A DNA stretch of 64,000 bases from Methylocystis hirsuta. GTDB taxonomy: Bacteria > Pseudomonadota > Alphaproteobacteria > Rhizobiales > Beijerinckiaceae. The stretch is from contig NZ_QWDD01000001.1 of the NCBI RefSeq assembly GCF_003722355.1, positions 124,001-188,000 on the forward strand, in the 5' to 3' direction. A program made the translations under genes and the position numbers. Shown piece after piece: positions 19,754 through 27,839 of the stretch (positions are counted from its first letter, which is position 1; each line of letters begins with the position of its first letter). The notes under the pieces were generated by a model. It worked only from the letters and a program-made list of their open reading frames with translations. It had not been told where the DNA came from and made no database searches.

Positions 19754-20203
19754 TCATCCTTTCCTGGAGCGCTTCACTTCGGTGAGCGCCCATTCGGCGG
19801 TTTTTTCGCGACAGGCCGCGCCCTGAAGGCTTTCCTGAGTGTCGCTGACGACGATGTCGCCATGGAAGGCGCGGCAAATTCTGCCTTCCAGCGGATAGGG
19901 CTGGCCCACCGGCGTGAAGGAGCCCTTGGCGCCGCTCTGCGGATTGTCCCAATTGACGCTCGCGCCGCTTCCTTGCGGATCGAGCGCGGTGCTCAGCGCC
20001 GCGATGGCCCGGCGCTGATCTTCCGAATCGAGCGCGCCGGAGAGTTTGGGCGGAGATTGTGGAATCGCGCTTGTGACGTCCGACGCGACGCGCTCCGAAT
20101 TCCACATGACGGAAGGGTCCGAGGCCATGGGCACGGCGATCGAACAGCCGGCGAGGCCGCCGGCCGTCGCCGTCAGGACGATGAGCGTTGCGCCGCGCGA
20201 CAT
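19754..20203 (-). CDS. Outer-membrane lipoprotein-like surface protein
   Basis: Starting at MSRGATLIVLTATAGGLAGC, the first 20 residues form a lipoprotein signal with lipobox LAGC, so the mature 149-residue precursor should be acylated on Cys. The rest (ALSTALDPQGSGASVNWDNP, GQICR-like GRICRAFHGD and EWALTEV) resembles the RT0821/Lpp0805 group of alphaproteobacterial surface proteins, based on family memory. The frame extends to 20356, but the lipobox decides for 20203. It is divergent from pdxH and in an operon with the small membrane protein. Confidence 0.72.
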   Translation of the reverse strand: MSRGATLIVLTATAGGLAGCSIAVPMASDPSVMWNSERVASDVTSAIPQSPPKLSGALDSEDQRRAIAALSTALDPQGSGASVNWDNPQSGAKGSFTPVGQPYPLEGRICRAFHGDIVVSDTQESLQGAACREKTAEWALTEVKRSRKG

Positions 20204-20304
20204 TTGAGCAATGACGCAAGCGGCGGTATGTCTGACGCACTGGAAGTGCAAAGCGCCACCTTTGAAGCGCCGATCTTTGAATCGGCTTGAGAAAGGATTC
20301 TCGC

Positions 20305-20919
20305 TTGAACGCGTTAACGCCGGGTGACTTTGTCGAGGCCGCCGAACCTTTCGCATTGTTTGGGCAATGGTTCGAGGAGGCCAAGCTCAAAGAGCCGAAC
20401 GATCCCGAGGCGATGGTCTTGGCGACGGCCGACGCGCACGGCCTGCCCGACGCGCGCATGGTGCTCCTGAAGGAATGGACGCCCGAGGGCTTCGTATTCT
20501 ACACCAACGCCGAGAGCGCCAAAGGGCGCCAGCTCGAGGCCAATATGCAGGCGGCGGGGCTCTTTCACTGGAAGTCGCTTCGCCGGCAGGTGCGGCTGCG
20601 CGGACCCGTCAGCCGCGTCAGCGACGCCGAGGCGGACGAATATTTCGCCAGCCGGCCGCGCGACTCCCGCATTGGCGCCTGGGCGAGCCAGCAGTCGCGC
20701 CCGCTGGAAAGCCGGTTCGCGCTCGAAAAGTCGGTCGCCGTCTTCGCCGCAAAATATGCGGTGGGCGGCATTCCCCGCCCGCCTTATTGGCGCGGCTTTC
20801 GAATTGCGCCGGTCGCAATGGAATTCTGGTCCGATCGGCCGTTCCGGCTCCACGACCGCGTCCGCTTTTTCCGGGCGGAGCCAGGCCAAGATTGGCGAAA
20901 GGAGCGGCTCTACCCATGA
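20305..20919 (+). CDS. pdxH: Pyridoxamine 5'-phosphate oxidase
   Basis: A 204-residue FMN enzyme that oxidises pyridoxine or pyridoxamine 5'-phosphate to pyridoxal 5'-phosphate. Family features include [41 protein letters not shown] and the C-terminal motif W...RLYP. The TTG at 20305 is chosen because AAAGGA lies 7 nt upstream; another TTG at 20287 would add six residues. The PLP product serves the glycine decarboxylase encoded near 30 kb. It overlaps the next gene by ATGA. Confidence 0.95.
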   Translation: MNALTPGDFVEAAEPFALFGQWFEEAKLKEPNDPEAMVLATADAHGLPDARMVLLKEWTPEGFVFYTNAESAKGRQLEANMQAAGLFHWKSLRRQVRLRGPVSRVSDAEADEYFASRPRDSRIGAWASQQSRPLESRFALEKSVAVFAAKYAVGGIPRPPYWRGFRIAPVAMEFWSDRPFRLHDRVRFFRAEPGQDWRKERLYP

Positions 20920-21533
20920 CGGCACCCAAGACGGCGCCCATGACGGCGCCCATGAGGGCGCGTGCAAGGCGCGCGACGACCACGCTCGCTATGGCGGCGG
21001 CCGCGGCGCTTTTTTCGGCCGAGGCCGCCGCGCAGGACCCTTTCGATTTCCTCTTCGGCGGCTTCGACGGCCCCCGCCGTTACCGGCGAGCGCCCGAGCC
21101 AAGGCGATCCGAGCGCCCGCCGCCGCGCAAGCGCGACGGCGCCGCGCAGACCCAGACGAAGGGTCAAAATCAGCAGGCTCCGGGCGCGCCAGGAACCACG
21201 GCGGCGCCGAGCGGGCCGGAGGGGCCGCCGCCGCCCTATGATCCCCAGATCACGCGGCTCTCGGAAGTGCTCGGCGCGCTGGCCTTCCTGCGCGACCTCT
21301 GCGGGTCGGGCGACGGTGAGGAATGGCGGGGGAAGATGTCGGCGCTGCTCGACGCCGACGCCCCCAGCGGAGCGCGTCGCCAGAGGCTCATGGCGTCGTT
21401 CAACCACGGATTTCGCGGCTATGAGCTGACCTATCGCGCCTGCACGCCCAACGCCAAGACGGTGATCTCCCGCTATCTCGCGGAGGCCTCCCGGCTGACC
21501 CGCGACATCACCTATCGCTACGGAAACCCATAG
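20916..21533 (+). CDS. TIGR02301-family exported protein
   Basis: A 205-residue protein coupled to pdxH by a 4-nt overlap. The start is an in-frame repeat of ATGACGGC-like units with possible starts at 20916, 20940 and 20952. A signal peptide ([24 protein letters not shown]) is followed by a Pro/Arg-rich linker and a C-terminal helical domain containing [17 protein letters not shown] and [16 protein letters not shown]. That domain matches my memory of the TIGR02301 family, whose function is unknown. Probably periplasmic. Confidence 0.75.
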   Translation: MTAPKTAPMTAPMRARARRATTTLAMAAAAALFSAEAAAQDPFDFLFGGFDGPRRYRRAPEPRRSERPPPRKRDGAAQTQTKGQNQQAPGAPGTTAAPSGPEGPPPPYDPQITRLSEVLGALAFLRDLCGSGDGEEWRGKMSALLDADAPSGARRQRLMASFNHGFRGYELTYRACTPNAKTVISRYLAEASRLTRDITYRYGNP

Positions 21534-21603
21534 AGCCGATCGAAATTAACCTTTCGGAGAGCGTCGCCTCGCGCGGCGCGGGCGGGTTCTCTAGAGTGGG
21601 GTC

Positions 21604-21858
21604 ATGAACGAATTGAACGTCGCCTCGCTCTACGACTTGGGCGGGGACCAGCACCGAGCGGCCCTTGCCTATGTCACCGAGGCCTTCGCCGAGGCGATTC
21701 TCGCGGGGATCGAAAGCGATTCCTTCGCGCATGCCGCCCTCTGCGCGGCGTTGCGCGAACTGGTGGCGACCTATGGCGAGGAATCGGTGGCGGTCTTCGC
21801 CGAAACGCTGCCCGCAAGGCTGCGGGCGGGGGAATTCACCACCGGCCTGAGGCATTAG
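21604..21858 (+). CDS. Conserved-looking small protein of unknown function
   Basis: An 84-residue, acidic, mostly helical protein (MNELNVASLYDLGGD, FAEAILAGIESDSFAHAALC). No membrane segment or known motif is seen. Codon use fits the genome and the ORF is intact. Its stop codon lies inside the start of a repeat-like sequence (TTAGATCACGCCGCATTTGG) related to the one at 12043. Confidence 0.6.
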   Translation: MNELNVASLYDLGGDQHRAALAYVTEAFAEAILAGIESDSFAHAALCAALRELVATYGEESVAVFAETLPARLRAGEFTTGLRH

Positions 21859-22100
21859 ATCACGCCGCATTTGGGCAAATCGACCGAATATGCCATCAAT
21901 CTCAAAAGCTTATGGCGCGCTCTATGCCGAAAAAACGCCGCCACTTTTGCGCGGCGCGCGCCAAGGCTTGCGGTTATTCGCCGCGACCCCGCGAATGCGG
22001 ACTGACTTTTGCACTGCAAGGCCCTAGAACGCCGGACGCCGCAGGCGTAGACGCCCGGCGGCTTTGCACAGCGACTCCTGCGCCTTAAATCCGAAACGAC

Positions 22101-23195
22101 ATGCCCCGCACGCTTCTGTGTCTCGCGCGCCACGGCGAGACCAATTGGAATATCGAAAGGCGCTTTCAGGGCCAGTTCGACATTGCGCTGAACGCGCGCG
22201 GACGCGCGCAGGCGGCCGCGCTGGCCAAGGAGCTCGCCGGCGCGCATTTCGACAGAGTCTATTCGAGCGACCTGCGCCGCGCGCTCGCGACAGCGACGCC
22301 GATCGCCGGCGCGCGCGGCCTCGACGTCGCCAAGACCCCGGCCCTGCGCGAGAAGGACGACGGCGTTTGGCAGGGCCACACGCATGCGGAAGTGCAGGCG
22401 ACGCACGCCGACATCTATCCGAACTATCTGACGCGCAGGCCGGATTTCGCCGCGCCGCAAGGCGAAAGCCTGGAACATTTCGCCGCGCGGGTGCGCAAGG
22501 CCTTGACCCAGATCGCCAGGGAAAGCGCCGGCGAGACCGTGCTCGTCGTCGCCCACGCCGGCGTGCTCGACATCGCCTGGCGACTCGCCGCCGGCAAGAA
22601 GCTCGACGAAAAGCGCGAGCATCCGGTGCTCAACGCCACGCCGAATTGGATCGCTTATGACGCCGGAAAATGGTCGCTCGTCGACTGGGCGACGCCGCAG
22701 GGGCGAGCCGAAATCGCCGCGCCATGGGACGGCCGCGCGCTGCCGCGCCGCGAAGCCGCGCGCGCGCTGATCGTCGATCAGGACGACGACGTCCTGCTGA
22801 TGCGCTACGCCGGCGGGCTCACGCCGCATTTTCTCGCGCTCGGACATCATCACTTCTGGGCGACGCCGGGCGGCGCCGTCATGGAAGGCGAAGACTTCGA
22901 GTCGGCGCTGCGCAGAGAGGTCTATGAAGAGACGGGCCTCACCGTTCTCGATCCCGGTCCCGTCGTCGCGACGCGCGAATTTCCGATGGAGATCGGCGAC
23001 GACTGGCATCAGGCGGTGGAGCGCTATTATCTCATCCGCACCGAACGCTTCGCGGTCGAGCCGCGCGACCTGACCGAGGAGGAAAAAATCCATGTGCTCG
23101 GCTGGCGCTGGTGGAGCGCGGACGAGATCGCGGTCTCGCACGATCTGATCTTCCCCGAGGGGCTTGAGGCGCTGCTGCGAAAGATCAGCAAGTGA
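22101..23195 (+). CDS. Fused histidine phosphatase-NUDIX hydrolase
   Basis: A 364-residue two-domain protein. Residues about 4-190 are a histidine phosphatase domain with the catalytic RHGET at 10-14 and the second histidine in VVAHAGVLD (His152). Residues about 215-350 are a NUDIX hydrolase with a perfect NUDIX box from Gly258 to Leu280 (core REVYEETGL). Each half looks catalytically complete. NUDIX enzymes cleave nucleoside diphosphates linked to another group, and the phosphatase could remove the phosphate left over; the real substrate is unknown. The roughly 240 bp upstream hold no recognised gene. Confidence 0.9.
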   Translation: MPRTLLCLARHGETNWNIERRFQGQFDIALNARGRAQAAALAKELAGAHFDRVYSSDLRRALATATPIAGARGLDVAKTPALREKDDGVWQGHTHAEVQATHADIYPNYLTRRPDFAAPQGESLEHFAARVRKALTQIARESAGETVLVVAHAGVLDIAWRLAAGKKLDEKREHPVLNATPNWIAYDAGKWSLVDWATPQGRAEIAAPWDGRALPRREAARALIVDQDDDVLLMRYAGGLTPHFLALGHHHFWATPGGAVMEGEDFESALRREVYEETGLTVLDPGPVVATREFPMEIGDDWHQAVERYYLIRTERFAVEPRDLTEEEKIHVLGWRWWSADEIAVSHDLIFPEGLEALLRKISK

Positions 23196-23233
23196 CGGAC
23201 GCGGTCGAGGCGCGCTCACACGCGCCTCTCCGA

Positions 23234-24340
23234 CTATTTCGTCATGAAGACGTCTCTGCGCGGGAATTTCTCGAAGACCGAGGGGTCCTGCCCGAAATTC
23301 GTCGCGAGAATGTCCGTCGGATTGCCGGCGATCCATTGCGACAGGTCGATCGTCTGATAATGCGCGTTGTTGAAGACGATCAGCACGCGCACCGTATCGG
23401 TTCCGACATTTTCGAGCGAATGACCCATGCCCTGTGGAATGTAGCCGACGTCGCCCTTCGAGAACGTCTCCTGGCGCCAGCGGCCCTTTGATCCAAACAG
23501 CGTGACGCAAAGCTGTCCGCTCAGCACATATTGCCATTCGGAAGCATTGGGGTGCCAATGCAGTTCGCGAAGCGCGCCCGGCTCCATTTCCAGAACGACG
23601 CCGGTCATCGTCGTCGAAATCGGGAATTGCGACCCGTCGACGCGCCATTCGATTCCGCCGGGAAACGTCTCATAGGGCTTTTGCGACAGAAGGCTGTATT
23701 TGTGGGTCAGCGGCGGCGGCTTCCATCCCTGCAACGGTCGCGAGGGAATTTCCGGCGGAATATTGCCTCTGGCGAAATAGACCTCCTGCTTGGGAAAACT
23801 GTCGAAGGTCGACGCCGGGACGCCGAAATTCTTCGCCAGCAGCTCCTTGGGCGCATGGCCGATCCAGTCGCTGATGCTGAATGTGCCGAACTCCGAGAAA
23901 TAGCCGTTGTCGAAGACAAGGATGAAATGACACAGGTCTTTTCCGAGCGTCTCGATGACATGGCCATGGCCGCGCGGAAAATACCAAAGATCGCCCGCCT
24001 CGAAGTCGTTGGTCTCCGAGCATCCCGCCGGATCGATGACGGTGGTGCGCACCCGTCCCTCGGTGACGAAGCCCCATTCGGCCGCGGTCGCGTGCCAATG
24101 AAGCTCGCGCATCACGCCCTGCTCCATGCGCATCGATACGCCGGCGATATCCTTGGAGATCGGCAGCTGAGCGACGGTCGCTTCCTTGCCGTAGCTCGCG
24201 CCGTCGACGCGTCCTTGAGATTTTTCCAGCTCGAACTTGAACGTCGGAAGTTCGGCGCCCGAGGTCACGGGATCGGGCACATTATTATGGAAGCTCGTAT
24301 GTCCGCCTTCCGAGCTGATCGGGATCGTTAATTGGAACAT
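23234..24340 (-). CDS. oxdC: Bicupin oxalate decarboxylase
   Basis: A 368-residue protein with two cupin domains, each with a manganese site: LHWHATAAEWGF (His81, His83, Glu88, and His127 in RGHGHVIE) and LHWHPNASEWQY. Oxalate decarboxylases split oxalate into formate and CO2. The lid segment reads FSEFGT at 148-153; the Glu corresponds to the catalytic Glu162 of the Bacillus enzyme, where the lid is SENST, so decarboxylase rather than oxidase activity is favoured. No signal peptide is seen. It is divergent from an Nramp manganese transporter. Confidence 0.92.
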   Translation of the reverse strand: MFQLTIPISSEGGHTSFHNNVPDPVTSGAELPTFKFELEKSQGRVDGASYGKEATVAQLPISKDIAGVSMRMEQGVMRELHWHATAAEWGFVTEGRVRTTVIDPAGCSETNDFEAGDLWYFPRGHGHVIETLGKDLCHFILVFDNGYFSEFGTFSISDWIGHAPKELLAKNFGVPASTFDSFPKQEVYFARGNIPPEIPSRPLQGWKPPPLTHKYSLLSQKPYETFPGGIEWRVDGSQFPISTTMTGVVLEMEPGALRELHWHPNASEWQYVLSGQLCVTLFGSKGRWRQETFSKGDVGYIPQGMGHSLENVGTDTVRVLIVFNNAHYQTIDLSQWIAGNPTDILATNFGQDPSVFEKFPRRDVFMTK

Positions 24341-24599
24341 TTACAAGCCCCACTTTTAGACCTGGACCGAAAAGGATCGCGCCGGCGTATGACAAACGCA
24401 ACTGGCTGATTTGCATAGTAACGGCCAAACTTCGACGCCACGCCGGCGCTCGGCGCGCTGGATCAATGTAAGCGATTCGGCCCCGCCTGAAATTTAGCGC
24501 CCGAATATTTACATGGGTGACAAAGGAACGCCCTAAGGCGAAAACCACTCGCGGAGCACCTCATGTCCGGCCGTCGCCGGCGCCGCCAAGGAGAACAAT
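24341..24599. promoter_or_regulatory. Shared promoter region of oxdC and mntH
   Basis: This 259-bp gap must drive both divergent genes. An imperfect dyad CGCAA-N9-TTGCA lies at 24397-24415 and could be a regulator site. I looked for a yybP-ykoY manganese riboswitch and saw no convincing match. The mntH ribosome site AAGGAGA is at 24588-24594. Confidence 0.4.
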
Positions 24600-25919
24600 G
24601 TGACGCCAGCGACGACGGCCGAGACGCCCGTTCCGCAGCGCGGCGATATGCGCCGGTCGGTGCATGTGCCCGAAGGCGGCAGATTTCTCCGGCGGCTCTT
24701 CGTGTTTCTGGGGCCCGGCTATCTCGTCGCCACCGGCTATATGGACCCCGGCAATTGGGCGACGGCGCTCGCCGGCGGCTCGAAATTCGGCACGGCGCTG
24801 CTTTTCGTCGCCGTGCTGTCGAGCCTGATGGCGATCGTCCTGCAGTCCCTTGCGGCGCGGCTCGGCGTCGGCGCGGAGCTGGACCTGGCGCAGGCCTGCC
24901 GGCGGCATTATCCCTTCCCGGCCGCGGTCGGGCTCTGGCTGCTGGCGGAAGTCGGCATTTTCGCCACGGATCTCGCGGAAGTGATCGGCACCGCCATCGG
25001 CCTGCAATTGCTGTTCGGCCTGCCGCTTGCGGTCGGCATCCTCATCACGGTGCTCGACACCTTTCTGGTGCTTGCTTTGGAGCGCGCCGGCTTTCGCAAG
25101 ATCGAGCTTTTCGTCGTGGCGATGCTTGCGCTCATCGCTTTTTCCTTCCTGGCGCAGCTCATCATGGCGCGCCCCGATCTGGCGCAGATCGCGCAAGGAC
25201 TGGTTCCGACGCGGCGCTTTTTCACCGATCCCGAGATGCTCTACATCGGGCTGGGCATCCTCGGCGCGACGGTGATGCCGCATAACCTCTTTCTGCACTC
25301 CTTCGTCGTGCAGACGCGCGCCGTCGCCGAGCCGCTCGAGAAAAAGCGCGAGGCGATTCGCTTCGCGGTGATCGACAGCACGCTGGCGCTGTTTCTCGCG
25401 CTGTTCGTCAACGGCGCCATCCTCGTTCTCGCCGCCGCGGTCTTCCACGCGACCGGGCACACGGAAGTCGCGGAGCTTGGCGAGGCCTATAGGCTGATCG
25501 CGCCGCTGCTCGGGCAACCGATCGCGGCGACGCTCTTCGCCGTGGCGCTGATCGCCTGCGGACTGAATTCGACGGTGACGGCCACCCTCACCGGCCAGAT
25601 CGTGATGGAGGGATTTGTGCGGCTGCGGATGAAGCCGGCGACGCGCCGCCTCATCACCCGCTGCATCGCAATCGCGCCGGCGATCGGGGTGACGCTTTAC
25701 GCCGGCGAATCGGCGACGGCGCAGCTGCTCGTCCTGAGCCAGGTGGCGCTGAGCGTGACGCTGCCTTTCGCCGTCGTGCCGCTCGTGGCCTTCACGGCGC
25801 AGCGCAGCGTCATGGGCGAACTCGTCGCTCCCAGACGCACCACCGCGCTTGCGGCGCTCATCGCCGCCGTCATCATCGCGCTGAATGCGAAGCTTCTCTG
25901 GGACGCCGTCGCCGGCTGA
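24600..25919 (+). CDS. mntH: Nramp-family divalent metal (Mn2+) transporter
   Basis: A 439-residue membrane protein with the Nramp metal-site motifs DPGNWATALAGG in helix 1 and GATVMPHNLFLHS in helix 6, and about eleven hydrophobic helices in all. It imports Mn2+ (or Fe2+) using the proton gradient. The start is GTG at 24600, with AAGGAGA 5 nt upstream; an overlapping ATG at 24598 hits a stop at once. Placement opposite a manganese-dependent oxalate decarboxylase suggests it supplies the cofactor. Confidence 0.93.
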   Translation: MTPATTAETPVPQRGDMRRSVHVPEGGRFLRRLFVFLGPGYLVATGYMDPGNWATALAGGSKFGTALLFVAVLSSLMAIVLQSLAARLGVGAELDLAQACRRHYPFPAAVGLWLLAEVGIFATDLAEVIGTAIGLQLLFGLPLAVGILITVLDTFLVLALERAGFRKIELFVVAMLALIAFSFLAQLIMARPDLAQIAQGLVPTRRFFTDPEMLYIGLGILGATVMPHNLFLHSFVVQTRAVAEPLEKKREAIRFAVIDSTLALFLALFVNGAILVLAAAVFHATGHTEVAELGEAYRLIAPLLGQPIAATLFAVALIACGLNSTVTATLTGQIVMEGFVRLRMKPATRRLITRCIAIAPAIGVTLYAGESATAQLLVLSQVALSVTLPFAVVPLVAFTAQRSVMGELVAPRRTTALAALIAAVIIALNAKLLWDAVAG

Positions 25920-25974
25920 GCGCCTTGCGGACGTGACAGACCGCGCCATTGCCAAGGCGACGCATCTAGCTTAA

Positions 25975-26004
25975 CTCGACGCAGTTTTTTGGAGCTGCGT
26001 CGAG
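25975..26004 (+). promoter_or_regulatory. Hairpin with the ribosome site in its loop, abutting the mcl start
   Basis: CTCGACGCAG (25975-25984) and CTGCGTCGAG (25995-26004) make a perfect 10-bp stem. The 10-nt loop TTTTTTGGAG holds the Shine-Dalgarno GGAG, and the ATG follows the stem directly. A translational control element or a transcript-protecting hairpin is possible. Confidence 0.6.
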
Positions 26005-27048
26005 ATGAAACTTCCCAATCAATTCTACCGTCCGCTCGCCATCGGCGCCCCGGCGCCGCTGCGCGAACCGCCCGTGAAGGTCGAGCGGATGATTCATTTC
26101 GTGCCGCCGCATCTTGAAAAATTTCGCGCCAAAGTTCCCGAGCTCGTCAAACAGGTCGACGTCGTGCTCGGCAATCTCGAGGACGCGATCCCGGCCGACG
26201 CCAAGGAAGCCGCCCGCGCCGGCTTTATCGAAATGGCCAAGGCGACCGACTTCGGTTCGACCGGCCTGTGGACGCGTATGAATGCGCTCAACAGCCCCTG
26301 GGCGCTCGACGACATGATCGAGATCGTCGGCGCGGTCGGGAGCAAGCTCGACGTCGTCATGCTGCCCAAGGTCGAAGGACCCTGGGACATCGCCTACCTC
26401 GACCAGCTCCTAGCGCAGCTCGAAGCGCGGCATAGCGTGAAGAAGCCGATCCTTATTCACGCCATTTTGGAGACGGCGGAAGGCGTCAAGAATGTCGACG
26501 CCATCGCTTCGGCTTCGCCGCGCATGCACGGCATTTCGCTCGGACCAGCCGATCTCGCCGCTTCCCGGGCCATGAAGACCACCCGCGTCGGCGGGGGCCA
26601 TCCGGATTATAAGGTGATCGCCGACGCCGAGCCGGGACAGGGACTGCGCGCCTCCTATCAGCAGGACCTCTGGCATTACACCATCGCCAAAATGGTCGAC
26701 GCCTGCGCTTCCGCCGGCGTCAAGGCTTTCTACGGCCCGTTCGGCGATTTCTCCGACTCGCCGGCCTGCGAAGCGCAGTTCCGCAACGCCTTTCTGCTCG
26801 GCTGCGCCGGCGCCTGGTCGCTGCATCCGTCGCAAATCGCCATCGCCAAGAAGGTCTTTTCGCCCGATCCGCAGGAAGTCGCCATCGCCAAGCGGGTGCT
26901 TGACGCGATGCCGGACGGGACCGGCGCGGTTATGATTGACGGCCGAATGCAGGATGACGCGACCTGGAAGCAGTGCAAGGTCGTCGTCGACCTCGCCAAG
27001 CAGGTCGCCGCCAAAGACGCCGACCTCGCCAGGATCTACGGATTCTAA
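26005..27048 (+). CDS. mcl: L-malyl-CoA/beta-methylmalyl-CoA lyase
   Basis: A 347-residue HpcH/HpaI-family (CitE-like) lyase. Family landmarks include [16 protein letters not shown] with the metal-binding acidic residues, [38 protein letters not shown] and [10 protein letters not shown]. It splits malyl-CoA into glyoxylate and acetyl-CoA, the closing step of the serine cycle, and can also act on beta-methylmalyl-CoA. Its length and N terminus ([14 protein letters not shown]) are closer to the Chloroflexus-type enzyme than to the roughly 320-residue MclA of Methylobacterium, from memory. Serine-cycle partners are not adjacent. Confidence 0.9.
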   Translation: MKLPNQFYRPLAIGAPAPLREPPVKVERMIHFVPPHLEKFRAKVPELVKQVDVVLGNLEDAIPADAKEAARAGFIEMAKATDFGSTGLWTRMNALNSPWALDDMIEIVGAVGSKLDVVMLPKVEGPWDIAYLDQLLAQLEARHSVKKPILIHAILETAEGVKNVDAIASASPRMHGISLGPADLAASRAMKTTRVGGGHPDYKVIADAEPGQGLRASYQQDLWHYTIAKMVDACASAGVKAFYGPFGDFSDSPACEAQFRNAFLLGCAGAWSLHPSQIAIAKKVFSPDPQEVAIAKRVLDAMPDGTGAVMIDGRMQDDATWKQCKVVVDLAKQVAAKDADLARIYGF

Positions 27049-27111
27049 AAGAACTGGCCGTGGCGCGACGTCCGATTGACGTCTGCGCCCCGGCTGCGTT
27101 ACTAAAAGGCA

Positions 27112-27145
27112 AGTAAACAGCGTGCTAAAGTAAACAGCGTGTTAA
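27112..27145 (+). repeat. 17-bp direct tandem repeat
   Basis: AGTAAACAGCGTGCTAA (27112-27128) is followed at once by AGTAAACAGCGTGTTAA (27129-27145), differing at one base. It lies 12 bp before the hspQ start and may act in its promoter or leader. Confidence 0.7.
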
Positions 27146-27157
27146 AGGCGCTTTCGA

Positions 27158-27490
27158 ATGCCGCGAGAGAACATCGCTAAATTCGCTATTGGCCAAGTGG
27201 TCAAGCATCGCCGCTATCCCTTCCGCGGCGTAATCTATGACGTTGATCCGGTGTTCGCCAACACCGAAGAGTGGTGGCTTTCGATTCCGGAAGAGCTGCG
27301 TCCGAACAAGGATCAGCCTTTCTACCACCTCTTCGCCGAGAACGCCGAAACCGAATATGTCGCCTATGTGTCGGAGCAAAATCTGCTGCCCGACAACACT
27401 AACAGGCCGGTGCGCCATCCCCAGGTCGACGAGACCTTCGAGCGCGATGACGACGGCGTTTACCGTATGCGGGCGCCTAAGCGCCACTGA
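27158..27490 (+). CDS. hspQ: Heat shock protein HspQ
   Basis: A 110-residue protein with the HspQ/YccV core: KFAIGQVVKHRRYPFRGVIYDVDP at the N terminus, then PEELRPNKDQPFYHLF and EYVAYVSEQNLLPD. HspQ binds hemimethylated DNA in vitro and works as a specificity enhancer for the Lon protease. The start at 27158 lies just after a 17-bp direct repeat. The gene is monocistronic, since a riboswitch-controlled operon follows. Confidence 0.93.
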   Translation: MPRENIAKFAIGQVVKHRRYPFRGVIYDVDPVFANTEEWWLSIPEELRPNKDQPFYHLFAENAETEYVAYVSEQNLLPDNTNRPVRHPQVDETFERDDDGVYRMRAPKRH

Positions 27491-27602
27491 GCAGCGGCGC
27501 TTCCGATCGGACCGAACGCTGCCGCATTGCGAAAAAAACGCGCAGCCGACGGGATTGACGATCGCGCGAATCGGCCACATTTTGATGGCAGGTCAACTTC
27601 AT

Positions 27603-27788
27603 CGCGGGAGAGACCGGCGCTCGCGCCGGCGCCGAAGGCGAAACCGCCCCGGAAACGCTCAGGCCCAAAGGACCGCGACGAAGTAGAAACTCTGGAAAGC
27701 GGCGAAGCGCGCAAGCGTTTCGCCCACCGAAGGGCGTAACCTGTCGCTTTTAGCGCAGGGAAATCTCTCAGGTCACCGGACAGAGGGG
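27603..27788 (+). promoter_or_regulatory. Tandem glycine riboswitch
   Basis: Two glycine aptamers stand head to tail. The first has GCGGGAGAGACC, GCCGAAGGCG and CGCTCAGGCCCAAAGGACCGC (27604-27680). The second has ACTCTGGAAAG, CCGAAGGGCG, TCTCTCAGG and CCGGACAGAGG (27690-27788). These are the conserved core strings of the gcvT motif. It lies about 50 bp before gcvT, so glycine should switch on the glycine cleavage operon. It fills most of the gap between hspQ and gcvT. Confidence 0.93.
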
Positions 27789-27839
27789 GCGCGTAGCGAA
27801 GTTTGAGCTTTGCTGCGCCAACCATGTCTGGCGGAGTTG

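Noticed and set aside
21855..23648. 597-codon minus-strand frame opposite the phosphatase-NUDIX gene
   Set aside because: It is the complement of well-conserved phosphatase and NUDIX motifs and has no domain of its own.
24341..24599. Manganese (yybP-ykoY) riboswitch before mntH
   Set aside because: No stretch matched the conserved core strings well enough; a covariance search would be decisive.
24561..25955. 464-codon minus-strand frame opposite mntH
   Set aside because: Made almost wholly of Arg, Gln, His and Asp as expected from the antisense of hydrophobic helices.
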